DNA of 36,094 nt from Candidatus Kuenenia stuttgartensis (GTDB lineage: Bacteria; Planctomycetota; Planctomycetia; Pirellulales; UBA1268). The translations under genes were made by a program, and so were the position numbers. The notes under the pieces were generated by a model, which saw nothing but the letters and a program-made list of their open reading frames with translations, ran no database searches and had not been told where the DNA came from. Below, one piece after another: positions 1 through 7,425 of this stretch. Every line of letters begins with the position of its first letter. Within the stretch, counting starts at the first letter, position 1. The stretch covers positions 1 through 36,094 of the forward strand of contig CAMBFA010000018.1 of assembly GCA_945865325.1 (NCBI GenBank), read 5' to 3'.

Positions 1-743
1 CGATGGCTCTGTTCTCCCGCGCCTCCCGCGCCACCCAGCGACTGATTGCCGAAGGCCATCCCGACGACGCGCTGCTCGCCGAAATCCAAGGCTCGCTGCG
101 TTCGGCGATCGACTGGGCGCCCTTGGCCGCGGGCATCGACGCCTTCGAACGGCTGTCAGCCCTCGACGCGATCACCTCCATGTTCGCCAACCCGTCCAAA
201 CCGGCATCGTTGTTTTCCTGGGGCCCGATCCGCATCCTCGCGGTCGAGCCAAACGTGCCGCTTACCGACTCCAATCGGTACCTGGCCACCATGGTCGACG
301 CGGCCAACCAGCCGACCCGGGACGCACGTAGGCGGGCGTCGCAGGAGATCGAGGAAGAACTCAAGGCCCACAGGAACGCCCCGCGGGGCCGCCGGCAGTG
401 GTTCCAGCCCTGGCATGAGGTCGTTTCGGAGGGAGTGAGCAGGAAAACGTTGGGCTTGCTGCTCCCAGGCCTCAAATACCCACTCGAAGACGACGATCGT
501 GCCCATGCGGCGCTGGTCCTCGCCAACTGCTTTGCCGCAATCGAGCGGTATCGCCTCGCGACGGGCCAGCCGCCAGCGAGCCTCGCCGACCTCGTTCCCA
601 CGTTTCTCACCGAAGTCCCCGTCGATCCGCTCACTGATGCGCCGCTGGGCTACCGGATCGAGACCGGCCGCTGGACGCTGTGGAGCGGTGCGGACCCGGA
701 GGAAGACGCCGTCGATGAGCTCGTCATCCGTGGTCGCTCCTGA
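1..743 (+). CDS. Hypothetical planctomycete protein, 5' end outside window (tandem paralogue 1)
   Basis: This is the C-terminal part of a protein of unknown function. The track starts it at an ATG at base 3, but in the paralogue just downstream the same segment (MALLSSASRATQ) is internal, preceded by about 255 residues, so the true start lies left of the window. The last ~75 residues hold a pattern (AALVLANCFAAIERYRLATG, then a Pro-rich loop and YR..GRWTLWS) that I associate with planctomycete secreted or membrane hypothetical proteins; this is from memory, not a search. It is collinear with the downstream gene over its whole visible length and shares runs of identical DNA with it, including about 30 bp starting CGTGCCCATGCGGCGC. 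Only 43 bases separate the two genes, so they are probably co-transcribed. Confidence 0.75.
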   Translation, partial: MALFSRASRATQRLIAEGHPDDALLAEIQGSLRSAIDWAPLAAGIDAFERLSALDAITSMFANPSKPASLFSWGPIRILAVEPNVPLTDSNRYLATMVDAANQPTRDARRRASQEIEEELKAHRNAPRGRRQWFQPWHEVVSEGVSRKTLGLLLPGLKYPLEDDDRAHAALVLANCFAAIERYRLATGQPPASLADLVPTFLTEVPVDPLTDAPLGYRIETGRWTLWSGADPEEDAVDELVIRGRS

Positions 744-786
744 ATCGGATCACCATCCAACGGTCTCAGATAGCTGGAGATTCGCC

Positions 787-2370
787 ATGCTGAAGGCTCG
801 ACTGATCCGTTGGATCAAATGGCCCTTGATCGTGTCGGCGGTCGGGTTCGTCGTCGGGGAGAAGCTGTGGGCGCTTCTCGCCCCGACTCCCGCCCTGGTG
901 ATCTCCGCAGAGACCACGTGGATCGCCGAACCGCTCGCCGCCGATGGCCTCCCCGATTATTTCCAAGCGGTCATCGATCTGGGGCCGCGCGGCATTCCGC
1001 CGGAGAAGAACGCCGCCGCCGCCGTCTGGGAGCTGATCCCGAGCAATGGATCCGCCGACAGCGCTATCGACTACTCGCCGGCCCACCTCTCGGCCGCCGA
1101 CCAGCGGCCCGAGTCGGAGCGGCTCGCCGTGCCGCCACCTTCGCCGGAAGGGATGGATGACGCCGAAGCCGGGCGGATTCTCGGGGAATGCTCGCGCACG
1201 CCGTGGCGCACCGCCGATCAGCCCTGGCTGGCCCGTTGGCTCGAGGAGAACCAAGCGGCTCTCGACACGCTCGCCGCTGGTGCCCGCCGCGAAGGCTGGT
1301 GCCCCCCCCGCACCCTCCCTCCCGACACGCTGCCAACGGAACGATTCGGACCGACGCCCGCGCTCATCTCGCTCGAGATCCCTGTCGAAGGGGCGTTCCG
1401 ATCATTTTCCAAGGCCCTGCTCGCCCGATCGATGCTCCGACTCGGCGAGGGAGACACCCCCGGCGCCTGGCACGATCTCGACTCGCTCCTCCGTTACGGC
1501 GACAAGATCGCCGACACGCCAGGCCCGCTCGTCTGCCGGCTCGTGGCGATGGCGTTGTTGTCCAGTGCCTCCAGGGCCACACAGACGCTCATTCGCGATG
1601 GCCACCCTGACGACACGCTGCTCGCGGAGATGCAGCGATCGCTCCGCTCGGCCATCGACTGGGCCCCCTTGGCCGAGAGCGTCAACACCTTCGAACGACT
1701 CAACGCCCTTGACGCGATCACCGCCAAGTTCACGAACCCTTCCAAACCGATGGCGTTGTTTTTTCCGATCAACTTTCCGTTTCGGATCCTCGCGGTCGAC
1801 CCCAACGTGCCGCTTCGCGCGGCCAATCATTTTCTGGACACCATCGTTGATGCGGTCAGTGAGCCGACCCGGGATGACCGTCGACTGGCCTGGCAGGTCA
1901 TCGCTGACGCCCTCGAAGATCTCCCGAACTCCCAGGCGCCGCGGCGAAAGCTGTTCCAACCCTGTCATGAAACGATATCGGAGCGACTCTGCCGGAGGTC
2001 GCTGAGCTCGTTCCTCCCCGACCTCAAAGCCTCACTCGACACCAGCGACCGTGCCCATGCGGCGCTGGTCCTCGCCAACTGTGTTGCCGCGATCGAGCGG
2101 CATCGCCTCGCGACGGGTCAGCCGCCGCCGAGCCTCGCCGACCTCGTCCCGGCGTTTCTCGCCGAAGTTCCCCTCGATCCGTTCACCGATGCGCCGATCG
2201 GTTACCGGAGCGAGAACGGCCGCTGGACGCTGTGGAGCGGCACAGAACCGTCTGACGACGACGTCGATGAGCTCGTCCTCCGCGGGCCCGCGGATCGCAA
2301 ATCGCCCGAATCGAAATCGCCCGATCCCCCGCCACCCGATCCCTCTCCGGAAGCGCCTTCGCCCCCGTGA
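787..2370 (+). CDS. Membrane-anchored hypothetical protein (tandem paralogue 2)
   Basis: A 527-residue protein of unknown function. The track ORF opens at 499 in frame, but the first ~95 residues only shadow the end of the previous gene. The ATG at 787 starts a normal signal-anchor (MLKARLIRWIKWPLIVSAV followed by FVVGEKLWALL), so I use that start. After one N-terminal membrane segment the rest should lie in the periplasm or outside the cell. The C-terminal 270 residues align with the upstream gene, ending in the same AIERHRLATG...YR..GRWTLWSG block. A Pro/Ser/Asp-rich tail (SPDPPPPDPSPEAPSPP) is unique to this copy. It is followed immediately by the short repeat and the broken kinase gene. 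Confidence 0.8.
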   Translation: MLKARLIRWIKWPLIVSAVGFVVGEKLWALLAPTPALVISAETTWIAEPLAADGLPDYFQAVIDLGPRGIPPEKNAAAAVWELIPSNGSADSAIDYSPAHLSAADQRPESERLAVPPPSPEGMDDAEAGRILGECSRTPWRTADQPWLARWLEENQAALDTLAAGARREGWCPPRTLPPDTLPTERFGPTPALISLEIPVEGAFRSFSKALLARSMLRLGEGDTPGAWHDLDSLLRYGDKIADTPGPLVCRLVAMALLSSASRATQTLIRDGHPDDTLLAEMQRSLRSAIDWAPLAESVNTFERLNALDAITAKFTNPSKPMALFFPINFPFRILAVDPNVPLRAANHFLDTIVDAVSEPTRDDRRLAWQVIADALEDLPNSQAPRRKLFQPCHETISERLCRRSLSSFLPDLKASLDTSDRAHAALVLANCVAAIERHRLATGQPPPSLADLVPAFLAEVPLDPFTDAPIGYRSENGRWTLWSGTEPSDDDVDELVLRGPADRKSPESKSPDPPPPDPSPEAPSPP

Positions 2371-2443
2371 CGCCCCGCTCGCCTCGCAGCCCGGCCTGAA
2401 CAACGAGCTCGTGTCGCACCGGGACGGTCACACGCACTTCCCT
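2371..2443 (-). pseudogene. Remnant of the 3' end of a paralogue of the gene at 3834-5081
   Basis: The minus strand here encodes VRVTVPVRHELVVQAGL followed by a stop, which closely matches the last residues of the minus-strand gene at 3834-5081 (ERVTVPVRHEFLSGAGL, stop). The DNA similarity also runs past the stop codon: 2371-2443 aligns without gaps to 3821-3893 at about three quarters identity by my hand count. Nothing else of that gene precedes it, so it is a tail fragment. It lies exactly between the preceding gene and the kinase homology, and so marks a recombination or deletion junction. Confidence 0.65.
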
Positions 2444-2461
2444 CATCGGCCCGTGGCTGGG

Positions 2462-3773
2462 GGGTCTCGATCCCGATGGCTCAAGGCATCTCCCCTGCGC
2501 CGCCGTCCATCGAGCCGAGGTCTGCGATGCCGTCGCGCACGGTCACTCCCTGGGAATCGTCCACCGCGATCTCAAGCCGGGGAACATCCTCGTCGGTGAA
2601 TCGGGCGAGCCGAAAGTCATCGACTTCGGCGTCGCGCGCGGAATATCGAGGGGGATACGAGAATCGACGCTCACCGCGCCGGGCGGATTCGTCGGCACGC
2701 TCCAGTACATGAGCCCCGAGCAGGTAGAGAGCGACGGCGCTACCGTCGACGCCCGCAGCGACGTCCATGCCCTCGGCGCGATCCTCCATGAGCTCCTCAC
2801 CGGCCGGCCCCCTTGGGATGTCGCCGGGATGCCGGTCGTGGAGGCGGCACGCACGATCCGAGAGTCGCCCGCCCCCCGCGCCACCGCAGCCCCCCCGCAC
2901 CTCGCCGCCGTGATCGCCCGCTGCCTGGAAAAGGATCCGAAGCGTCGCTACCGCGATGCCGGTGAGCTCGCCGCGGCCCTGCGAGCCACCGCCGGTGCCG
3001 GCGGACGCTGGAGGTTTCCCTCATGGCCCCGTTTCCCCCGGCTTGCCGGAAAGCCGGCGCGAAGACGCGAAATCGTGCGCGGGACGTTTCTCGGGCTTCT
3101 CGTCGGGGCGGCCCTCCTGTTTGCCATTCAAGCGGTGCGCGACTGGGGAGGCATGGAGCGATCCCTCGGGGCGATCGTCGACGGCACCGCGGCGCTCACC
3201 GCCCGGCTGCAGGCAAGCGAGTCGCTCGTCTTCGAGCATGGCTTTCGCACCGTCGAACAAGCCGACGCAGGCCGGTGGCTCGTGTCATCCGACGGGATGC
3301 GGATCTGGAGCGAGGACTTCTCCACACCGCGCACCAGCTACTGGGGTCCGGTAGAGAACGGTGCCGAGGGAACGCTCGTCTATCGCTTCCAGTTCCCGGT
3401 CGTCGCGGAGCGGATCGAGCTCCATGCCAATGCGACCTGCTGGGATTTCGCTTCCTGCCCCGAGCTGGGGCATGGTCGTGGCGCAGCGAAAGTCGAGGTG
3501 TCGGCAGACGGCGACCACTGGATCACCCTCCACGATGGCATCGGCGCCGGCACCTGGGGAGGCGTGAGCTGGTGGAACTCTGGCGATCTCCCCGCCGCGG
3601 CAACCGGGACGCGCAGCCTGTGCCTGCGGGTCAGGCTCGTCACCGACGGCGTCGACGACCCCGACTACACCGTCGCGCAGTTCGCCCGCTCCCACGCCGC
3701 CACCACGGCCGACGCGTTCTCCATCAAGGCCTTTGCCCGGGGCGTTCCCGACACGCGGCGCATCGGGCGATGA
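2462..3773 (+). pseudogene. Hanks-type Ser/Thr protein kinase, 5'-truncated, with transmembrane and extracellular domain
   Basis: The large kinase lobe is clear: catalytic loop HRDLKPGNIL, metal-binding DFG in KVIDFGVARG, the GTLQYMSPEQ segment, the DARSDVHALGAIL helix and the conserved Arg in CLEKDPKRRYRDAGELAAAL. A membrane helix follows (GTFLGLLVGAALLFAIQAV), then about 210 residues that look like an extracellular beta-rich, discoidin-like domain. The small lobe with the ATP glycine loop and catalytic lysine is missing. The frame has a stop at 2397 and no ATG, GTG or TTG before the ATG at 2709, which lies past HRD and DFG. Kinase-like sequence (SRWLKASPLRRRPS) just upstream is in another frame, so there is also a frameshift near 2505-2517. 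If translated from 2709, the 354-residue product could not be an active kinase. Confidence 0.8.
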
Positions 3774-3794
3774 GGGGCCGCGACATCGGGCCCC
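3774..3794. terminator. Possible stem-loop between convergent genes
   Basis: A perfect 6-bp inverted repeat (GGGGCC, 9-base loop, GGCCCC) starts right after the kinase stop codon and lies between two genes that point towards each other. There is no T-run on either side, so it is not a classical intrinsic terminator. In such GC-rich DNA a short stem can arise by chance. Confidence 0.25.
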
Positions 3795-3833
3795 CGAAAA
3801 GCTTACCCCCCGACGGGATCGGCCCCGCTCGCT

Positions 3834-5081
3834 TCACAGCCCGGCGCCAGAAAGAAACTCGTGCCGCACCGGCACAGTCACCCGCTCACCCCCTTCGGCA
3901 ACGAACGTCACGGCGCCGGGGGCATATTCGGCGGCCACCACCTTGCCAAAGCCGTCGGGCACCCGCGTCACCCCCTGGATGTAGCGAATCTCCGTCGGCT
4001 TGTCGGCCGTAAACTCGATCACCGTCGGCACGCCACGGCGGGTGAGAAGATTGGCGCCCGCCGAGGCGGCCAGGCCATCGGCAAAGAAGCTCGTCACATC
4101 CTCGAGGCCGAGGCAGTTGTTGCGGCCGTTCCACGGGCTGCCGTGCCGGCCCCGGTTCTCGATCCACAACAGCGTCGACCGCAGCACCCGCGGATCCTTG
4201 AGGGCATACCACAGCCAGCCCTCGTCAGTGCGCGTGGCGCAGGTCCAGGCGGTCGCCTCCTGCTTGCCAACCATCTGCAGATCTTGCTTGTTGACCACCT
4301 GGACGAGATCAGCATAGCCCTGTCGGGCCGGCAGGCGCGTCAGATCGGCATCGCCGGTTCCCTTCTCCAGAAGCGAGACATGGGCCAGATCGGTGAACGG
4401 GGCCGCGATCGCGAGCGACTGGTATTCCCGCTTCGTCGGGTCGCTGAAGCGCGAGGGATTGGTCATCCCGAAATCGATCGGGCTCGTCGACACCCGAAAC
4501 ACCCCCGGCTCATCAGGCATGGCGAGCGTGGCATGATGGCCGCAGGGGGCCGGGCCGGCGAAGCCGGTGACGATGTGCCGCGAATAGACGGCGTTGTGCC
4601 CCTCGACGAGCGACAGCTCCTTGACGATCTTCCCCTGGCGAGCCTGCGGCTCGAAGGCGAGGACGAGCGTGTGCCGGCCGCCGCCGTGCTTGGTGTCGAC
4701 ATAGGTCCACTCCGCTCCCGCCACCTCGCCATGGGGCGGATGCTTTTCCTGTCGGTACTCCGCTCCGTTGCCGCCGAAGGGGATGCAAAACCAATCCCCG
4801 CGCAGCGCCGTGAGCACCGGCGCCGGCAGATCCTGCAGGCTTTCGTTCTGCCACGGGCTGATGTGGTAGGGCTGAACCGGCTTCCCCGAATCCCGCAGGA
4901 ATGTCACCGGCGCCATCTGCCCGCCGATCTTTGTCACGGCGAGGCGCACCTGCGGGCTCTCGAGAATCCACGACGGCTGCGAGTCGATCGTTTCAAGCTT
5001 TGCCGGTTCGGCGGCGGTGGCCGGGATCGCAGTGGCCAGGCAGAGGATCGAGAGGATCGAGGCCAACGCACGAAGCGACAT
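3834..5081 (-). CDS. Secreted protein of unknown function
   Basis: A 415-residue exported protein. The N-terminus MSLRALASILSILCLATAIPATAAEP is a standard signal peptide with an ATAAEP-type cleavage site, so the mature protein is periplasmic or outer-surface. The start is supported by AGGAG about nine bases upstream. The body is beta-rich with phrases such as ISPWQNESLQDLP, WFCIPFGGNG and GRHGSPWNGRNNCLGLEDV that recall aldose-epimerase-like folds (an inference only). The end ERVTVPVRHEFLSGAGL is duplicated as a remnant at 2371-2443. The next minus-strand gene upstream is aroE, whose stop lies 35 bases from this start, so co-transcription is possible. I do not recognise a function. Confidence 0.8.
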   Translation of the reverse strand: MSLRALASILSILCLATAIPATAAEPAKLETIDSQPSWILESPQVRLAVTKIGGQMAPVTFLRDSGKPVQPYHISPWQNESLQDLPAPVLTALRGDWFCIPFGGNGAEYRQEKHPPHGEVAGAEWTYVDTKHGGGRHTLVLAFEPQARQGKIVKELSLVEGHNAVYSRHIVTGFAGPAPCGHHATLAMPDEPGVFRVSTSPIDFGMTNPSRFSDPTKREYQSLAIAAPFTDLAHVSLLEKGTGDADLTRLPARQGYADLVQVVNKQDLQMVGKQEATAWTCATRTDEGWLWYALKDPRVLRSTLLWIENRGRHGSPWNGRNNCLGLEDVTSFFADGLAASAGANLLTRRGVPTVIEFTADKPTEIRYIQGVTRVPDGFGKVVAAEYAPGAVTFVAEGGERVTVPVRHEFLSGAGL

Positions 5082-5116
5082 CGAGGAGACTCCTGCAGGA
5101 AAACGGACGGATATTT

Positions 5117-5986
5117 TCAGGCGATCGATACACCCAGCGCCGCGGCGAGGGCCCGGCGCATCGCCGGCACATCGGGGGAAACGCCGGTCCAGTGCCGGAC
5201 GCCGATCACCCCCTGATTGACGAGCATGCCGAGGCCGTCGATGCAGGTGCAGCCGCGGGCCTTCGCTTCGCGGAGGAAAGCCGTGTCGGGGGGGCTGAAG
5301 ACGACGTCGGCGGCGACAAGTCCGGGGCGAAGGGACTCCATCGCCACCGGCACCCGAGCCGCGCCGTCATAGAGCCCGATCGAGGTACCATTGATGACGA
5401 CGTCGGCCGTGGCTGGAACGGCGTAGTCGCCCGTCCACTCGACAAACTCGGCGGTGGCAGAGGTCTGCTCGCGGAGCACGCCGACAAGCTCCTCGCCGCG
5501 GGCCCGCGAGCGGTTGACTATTGCGATTTTTTTGGCACCGGCGAGAGCGAGCTCGACGGCGACGGCGCGGGCCGCGCCGCCGGCGCCGAAGAGAATGATC
5601 TCCTTGCCGGCAGGGGGCAGAACCTCGGTCAGGCTCTCCAAAAAGCCCTTGCCGTCGGTGTTTTCACCGATGAGGCGATCCCCCCGCCGGACCACGCAAT
5701 TCACGGCGCCGATGACGCGGGCAGAATCCCCCAGCCCGTCGAGGAGCGGGATCACCGTCACCTTGTGGGGCATCGAGAGGTTGAAGCCCTGAAATCCCAT
5801 CGCCTTGGCGCCGGCGACCGCGGCAGCGAGATCCGCCGGAGCAACCTCCATGTTGACATAACGCCAGGGGAGATCGTGATGGCGAAAGGCGGCCTCGACC
5901 ATGGCGACGGTCGGGTTGCCGGCCGCCCCCTGCGACATCGAGCCGACAAGCGCCGGGCAGAAGTTGTTGGTGTCGGGAGTGCCCAT
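5117..5986 (-). CDS. aroE: Shikimate 5-dehydrogenase
   Basis: Catalyses the NADPH-dependent reduction of 3-dehydroshikimate to shikimate in aromatic amino acid synthesis, in the cytoplasm. The 289 residues match the family's usual length. The substrate domain has the Ser pair in LVGSMSQ (about residues 14-18) and the catalytic lysine in NLSMPHK (Lys75). The catalytic aspartate is in GENTDGKGF (Asp111). The nucleotide domain has the glycine loop FGAGGAARA (about 133-141), and NRSRAR (158-163) is the usual NADP-phosphate clamp. A C-terminal DGLGMLVNQG segment is also typical. It sits 20 bases downstream of an ABC sugar-binding lipoprotein gene and is probably co-transcribed with it, without an obvious shared pathway. 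A quinate/shikimate dehydrogenase role cannot be excluded from sequence. Confidence 0.93.
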   Translation of the reverse strand: MGTPDTNNFCPALVGSMSQGAAGNPTVAMVEAAFRHHDLPWRYVNMEVAPADLAAAVAGAKAMGFQGFNLSMPHKVTVIPLLDGLGDSARVIGAVNCVVRRGDRLIGENTDGKGFLESLTEVLPPAGKEIILFGAGGAARAVAVELALAGAKKIAIVNRSRARGEELVGVLREQTSATAEFVEWTGDYAVPATADVVINGTSIGLYDGAARVPVAMESLRPGLVAADVVFSPPDTAFLREAKARGCTCIDGLGMLVNQGVIGVRHWTGVSPDVPAMRRALAAALGVSIA

Positions 5987-6006
5987 GGGAGTCGTGCTCG
6001 CGTTCT

Positions 6007-7101
6007 TCAGTTGGCAGGCGCCGGCTCGCCGGCGGGGCGGAGGTCGGGGTCGTTCATGGCGTCGGCCTTCCGGTAGAGGCTCGTGGGGATGAACATCTCG
6101 GGGGGCAGTTCCTCTCCCTTGGAGTGGCGCACGATCGCGTCGACGATCTGCTCACCCATTTTCACCGGGAACTGGATCGGGTCGGCGTAGATCTTGCCGT
6201 CGCGGATCGCTTCCTTCCCCTCGGGCTGGCCATCAAAGCCGACGACGACGACCTGCGCCGTCTTCCCCGCCTTTTCGAGGGCCCCGACGGCGCCGAGCGC
6301 CGAGGGGTCATTGATGGCGAAGATGCCGCGCAAATCGCCATGGGCCTGGAGGGCATCCTCGGCGGCCTTGTAGCCGGAGTCGCGGGCGCCACCGGCCTCG
6401 AGCTCGGCGATGATCTCGATCGCCGCATGCCCGGCGGGGAGGGCCGCATTGTGGGCGTCGATCGACTCACGGAAGCCGCCGACGCGGAGCAGACAGCTCT
6501 CGGCCTGCTTAAAGTGGAGAATGGCTACCTTCCCCCCTCCGGCCCCGAGGGCCTCGATCATCGCGGTGGCTGCTTCCTTGCCGCCGCCGAAGTTGTCGGT
6601 GGCGATCTGCGTGACGACCTTGGCATCGCTGCCGCGGTAGGGGATATCGACGGTGAAAACGGGAATGCCGGCAGCATTGGCCTCGGCGATGATCGGGCCG
6701 ATCGCCTTGGAGTCGCAGGGGGAGAGGACGATCGCCGCGACCTTGCGGACGATGAAGTCCTTGACCTGGTTCCCCTGCTTGGCGACATCCTTGTCGGCGC
6801 TGACGACCTGGGCGTAGAGCGTCTTCTCGCGTGCCTTGGCGGCGATCGTGTCGCCGATGAGCTTGAAGAACGGATTGTCGAGCGTCAGCAGCGAGACGCC
6901 GATCGTGCCGGCCGACATCCCGCTGGTGGCTCCAGCCGGTGGCCCGCCTGACGACGTATCCGCCTCGGGGCGCTGCGGCCGTTGCGGCCGGCCCGGTGCG
7001 GCCGACTTCGAACAGCCGGCCGGCATCAACACCAGCGCCGCCATGCCGACACCGAGGCTGGTGACGAGCCGACGACGGGGCAGAAAAGAGAAGCGAGCCA
7101 T
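6007..7101 (-). CDS. Sugar ABC transporter substrate-binding lipoprotein
   Basis: A 364-residue member of the periplasmic-binding-protein type I family (ribose/galactose-binding type), expected to bind a sugar or polyol outside the inner membrane. The track ORF begins at 7332, but the ATG at 7101 gives a lipoprotein signal (MARFSFLPRRRLVTSLGVGMAALVLMPAGC) with the lipid-accepting Cys at residue 30, so I choose it. A Ser/Gly/Pro linker follows. Family hallmarks are TIGVSLLTLDNPFFKLIGD, DFIVRKVAAIVLSPCDSKAI, AGIPVFTVDIP, IFAINDPSALGAV and VVVGFDGQPEGKEAIRDGKIYA. No permease or ATPase gene is present in the window, so the rest of the transporter must be elsewhere, or the protein works as a sensor. 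Confidence 0.88.
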   Translation of the reverse strand: MARFSFLPRRRLVTSLGVGMAALVLMPAGCSKSAAPGRPQRPQRPEADTSSGGPPAGATSGMSAGTIGVSLLTLDNPFFKLIGDTIAAKAREKTLYAQVVSADKDVAKQGNQVKDFIVRKVAAIVLSPCDSKAIGPIIAEANAAGIPVFTVDIPYRGSDAKVVTQIATDNFGGGKEAATAMIEALGAGGGKVAILHFKQAESCLLRVGGFRESIDAHNAALPAGHAAIEIIAELEAGGARDSGYKAAEDALQAHGDLRGIFAINDPSALGAVGALEKAGKTAQVVVVGFDGQPEGKEAIRDGKIYADPIQFPVKMGEQIVDAIVRHSKGEELPPEMFIPTSLYRKADAMNDPDLRPAGEPAPAN

Positions 7102-7425
7102 GCTGAAAAACCCCCGGGGACCGCAGCAGCGTCCGGATGACACCACCAACAGGACCACCATCTTCGCCCAAGCCCGAGCGTTCCGCCAGCCCTGGCGGCG
7201 CTCGGCGGCAAAGCGTCCGCGGCCCGGTGCGATGAACCTCTGGGTCGAAGGCGTCTGGTTCGCCTCCATCACGACCTCCGTCCGCCCCCGTGGCTCCCTT
7301 GCTGGACCGGGCGTGGCGGTCACGATCGGCAACTGCCCAAACGGAAACCGTCAGACCTTCGACGGCCTCATCGACGAGGTGAGAATCTCCAACGGACTGG
7401 TTCTCCCGGCTGCCCCGCAGCCGGT
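7102..7425. other. Intergenic stretch with decayed coding sequence
   Basis: This 324-base stretch separates the lipoprotein gene from the first DUF1552 gene. Its left part must hold the promoter of the lipoprotein gene (reading left), but I see no convincing -35/-10 pair. Its right part carries a LamG-like remnant on the plus strand (separate entry). No intact gene is evident. Confidence 0.5.
7310..7417 (+). pseudogene. Remnant of a LamG/concanavalin-like domain
   Basis: Read in the plus frame, this segment gives GVAVTIGNCPNGNRQTFDGLIDEVRISNGLVLP. The FDGLIDEVRI core, preceded by an IG.....G.R strand, is the typical end of a LamG/laminin-G-like jelly-roll domain. There is no start codon or upstream domain body; the frame is open only because of chance GC bias. 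In planctomycetes such domains often occur in large secreted cytochrome-type proteins (DUF1549/DUF1553 families), so it may be a scrap of such a gene lost when the adjacent DUF1592/DUF1552 block arrived or was rearranged. That origin is an inference. Confidence 0.5.

Noticed and set aside
2183-2446. Minus-strand ORF of 87 residues starting MREVRVTVPVRHEL
   Set aside because: Only the first 17-20 codons match a real gene tail and they end at a stop-like fragment; the rest is a shadow of the plus-strand gene. Recorded as a remnant instead.
2709-3773. Track ORF as an intact 354-residue kinase
   Set aside because: It starts past the catalytic HRD and DFG motifs and lacks the ATP-binding lobe, so it cannot be a working kinase.
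3861-5216. Plus-strand ORF of 451 residues opposite the secreted gene
   Set aside because: Arg/His/Gly-rich shadow; the minus strand has a signal peptide, ribosome binding site and normal composition.
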